A stretch of DNA of 6,512 nt from NCBI GenBank assembly GCA_945902255.1, contig CAMDMO010000083.1, forward strand, positions 1 to 6,512, written 5' to 3'. Below, one piece after another: positions 5,225 through 6,512 of this stretch. Each line of letters starts with the position of its first letter. The first letter of the stretch is position 1. This stretch comes from Rickettsia typhi. GTDB lineage: Bacteria > Pseudomonadota > Alphaproteobacteria > Rickettsiales > UBA1997. The notes beneath the pieces are model-generated. The model saw only the letters and a program-made list of their open reading frames with translations. It did not search any database and was not told the origin of the DNA. Both the position numbers and the translations under genes were made by a program.

Positions 5225-6406
5225 ATGCCATTAACAGATATAATTGTTAAAAACTCCAAGCCAAAAGATAAACAATATAAATTAACTGATGAGAAAGGCT
5301 TGCGGCTAGTTGTTCACCCTAACGGCAGCAAATATTGGCAAATGAAATATCGTCATCTTGGTAAAGAAAAAACTTTATCCTTTGGCATTTATCCAGAAAT
5401 ATCATTGAAAGAAGCTAGAAATAAAAGAGATGATGCCAGAAAGCAGATCAGCGATAGCATAGACCCTTCACAAGAAAAAAAGCTCAAAAAAATTCAACAA
5501 CATATTAACGCTGATAATTCCTTTGAGAATATCTCTCTCGAATGGCACGAGAAAAATTTTGAAAAATGGAAGCCCAGACACGCCAATTATATTTTAAAAA
5601 GATTGAAGGCGGATATTATCCCAGAAATAGGCTTTCGCCCTATTAATCAAATCAACGCCCCAGAGCTACTCGCTACAATTAAAAAAATAGAAAAAAGAGG
5701 AGCTTTTGATATTGCTAAAAGAGCGTTACAAACTAGTGGACAGGTTTTTAGATATGCAATTGCCACAGGCAGAACCGAGCGAGATATTTCAGCAGATTTA
5801 AGGGGTGCTTTGACGGTTAAAAAAACTGTTCACCATTCCAAGCTAGAAGAAAGCGAGTTGCCAGAGTTTTTGCAAAAGCTGGAAAAATATGATGGTGAAG
5901 ATCAAACCAAAATGGCTTTAAAATTTCTTATTCTTACCTTTGTTAGAACAATTGAATTAAGGGGCGCAAAGTGGGAAGAAATTAATTTTGACAAATCAGA
6001 ATGGCATATTCCAGCCGAGCGTATGAAAATGGGCTTTAAGCACATTGTGCCACTCTCTAAACAATCCATAAAAATATTAAAAGAAGTTCAAAAATATAAT
6101 GGCAATTATGAATTTGTTTTTCCTAACCAAAATAACAAATATAAAATAATGAGCGAAAATACAATGCTTGGCGCAATGTATAGAATGGGCTATCACTCAA
6201 GAGCAACACCACACGGCTTTAGATCAACCGCCTCAACAATTCTAAATGAAAAAGGTTTTAATCGTGATCATATTGAACGCCAACTTGCCCACGGCGAAAG
6301 GGATAAAGTGCGAGCTGTTTATAATCACGCCCAATATTTAGCTGAACGCCATAAGATGATGCAATGGTGGGCGGATTATTTGGATAAAAAGCAAAAGGAG
6401 AAATAA
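5225..6406 (+). CDS. int: P4-type tyrosine recombinase/integrase (DUF4102 arm-binding domain)
   Basis: The protein catalyses site-specific integration and excision of a mobile element. Its 393 residues fit the P4/DUF4102 family (about 390-430). The N-terminal arm-binding domain spans roughly 1-90 (TDEKGLRLVVHPNGSKYWQ, SFGIYP-x-SLKEAR), a core-binding helical domain about 100-195, and the catalytic domain about 205-380. Catalytic residues are visible: R241 in FVRTIELRGA, a beta-hairpin lysine (K268 or K272), H330-x-x-R333 in PHGFRST, H356 in LAHGERD, and nucleophile Y366 in VYNHAQY. The end RHKMMQWWADYLD is typical of the family. All key residues are present and the frame is unbroken, so it is likely functional. 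No Shine-Dalgarno precedes the ATG at 5225; the inverted GGGGGTA repeat occupies that place. A downstream ORF starts on the last base of its stop codon. Confidence 0.95.
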   Translation: MPLTDIIVKNSKPKDKQYKLTDEKGLRLVVHPNGSKYWQMKYRHLGKEKTLSFGIYPEISLKEARNKRDDARKQISDSIDPSQEKKLKKIQQHINADNSFENISLEWHEKNFEKWKPRHANYILKRLKADIIPEIGFRPINQINAPELLATIKKIEKRGAFDIAKRALQTSGQVFRYAIATGRTERDISADLRGALTVKKTVHHSKLEESELPEFLQKLEKYDGEDQTKMALKFLILTFVRTIELRGAKWEEINFDKSEWHIPAERMKMGFKHIVPLSKQSIKILKEVQKYNGNYEFVFPNQNNKYKIMSENTMLGAMYRMGYHSRATPHGFRSTASTILNEKGFNRDHIERQLAHGERDKVRAVYNHAQYLAERHKMMQWWADYLDKKQKEK

Positions 6407-6512
6407 TGGCAAAAATACCGAATTTTCCTCAAAAAGAATCGAAAATTTCTGACATCGTTTGTGATAAATTTCCGCATTTGAACTTTTCTAAAAGAAGAAG
6501 TTATTTTTCACC
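6406..6512 (+). CDS. unrecognised ORF coupled to the integrase, partial
   Basis: An ATG at 6406-6408 shares its A with the integrase TAA and is preceded by a strong Shine-Dalgarno AAAGGAG (6394-6400) five bases upstream. Thirty-five codons are seen before the window ends, with no stop, starting MAKIPNFPQKESK. The visible part is basic, has one Cys (residue 19) and ends in a Lys/Arg-rich stretch (SKRRSYF). I do not recognise the family; it does not start like an AlpA-type excisionase regulator. The tight coupling suggests expression with the integrase, so a role in excision or element control is possible, but this is position only. Confidence 0.65.
   Translation, partial: MAKIPNFPQKESKISDIVCDKFPHLNFSKRRSYFS

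Larger units (their letters stand above)
5058..6512 (+). mobile_element. left end of a tRNA-Asn-integrated element, truncated by the window
   Basis: tRNA gene, integrase start region and P4-type integrase reading away from the tRNA is the standard left-end layout of genomic islands and satellite prophages. Cargo and the right attachment site would lie beyond 6512. Type of element (island, prophage, conjugative element) cannot be decided. Confidence 0.65.

Overview
The window is AT-rich and looks like chromosomal DNA from an alphaproteobacterium of the order Rickettsiales. This is inferred from the VirB6-like lipoprotein at the left end, which has the layout of rickettsial (rvh-type) VirB6 proteins, together with a Bax-inhibitor-1 family membrane protein and the low GC content. 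An intact shikimate-pathway pair (aroK, aroB) suggests a lineage less reduced than Rickettsia itself; the genus cannot be fixed from this sequence.

Layout from left to right. Bases 1-1412 (minus strand) hold the first 470 codons of a VirB6-family lipoprotein whose 3' end lies outside the window; no stop occurs in this frame. Just upstream of it, on the same strand, is tRNA-Leu(UAA) at 1476-1563. Bases 1564-1911 are a mosaic: a strong minus-strand terminator, a 76-bp second copy of the end of aroB, and a 148-bp insert with small hairpins. Then come aroB (1912-3003) and aroK (2993-3535), overlapping on the minus strand. A 102-bp divergent spacer with a perfect 8-2-8 inverted repeat separates aroK from the BI-1/YccA-family gene (3638-4357, plus), which ends in a clear terminator.

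Bases 4432-4982 contain no gene but hold two large palindromic repeats (4537-4632 and 4660-4788). tRNA-Asn(GUU) at 4983-5057 is followed by a P4-type tyrosine integrase (5225-6406), and a second, unrecognised ORF is coupled to it by a one-base stop/start overlap and runs off the right edge. This has the usual form of the left end of an integrative element placed at a tRNA gene, with its cargo to the right of the window.

How the genes work together: AroB makes 3-dehydroquinate and AroK phosphorylates shikimate, two steps on the route to chorismate. The VirB6 protein would belong to a type IV secretion channel. The BI-1 protein is a membrane ion/stress protein with no visible link to its neighbours. 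The integrase region shows the most regulatory detail: a good sigma-70 promoter whose -10 box lies between two copies of a TTGGGGGTAAA repeat, with an inverted third copy abutting the start codon. No complete new system is visible. The most unusual structures are the duplicated aroB tail with its insert and the integrase control region.
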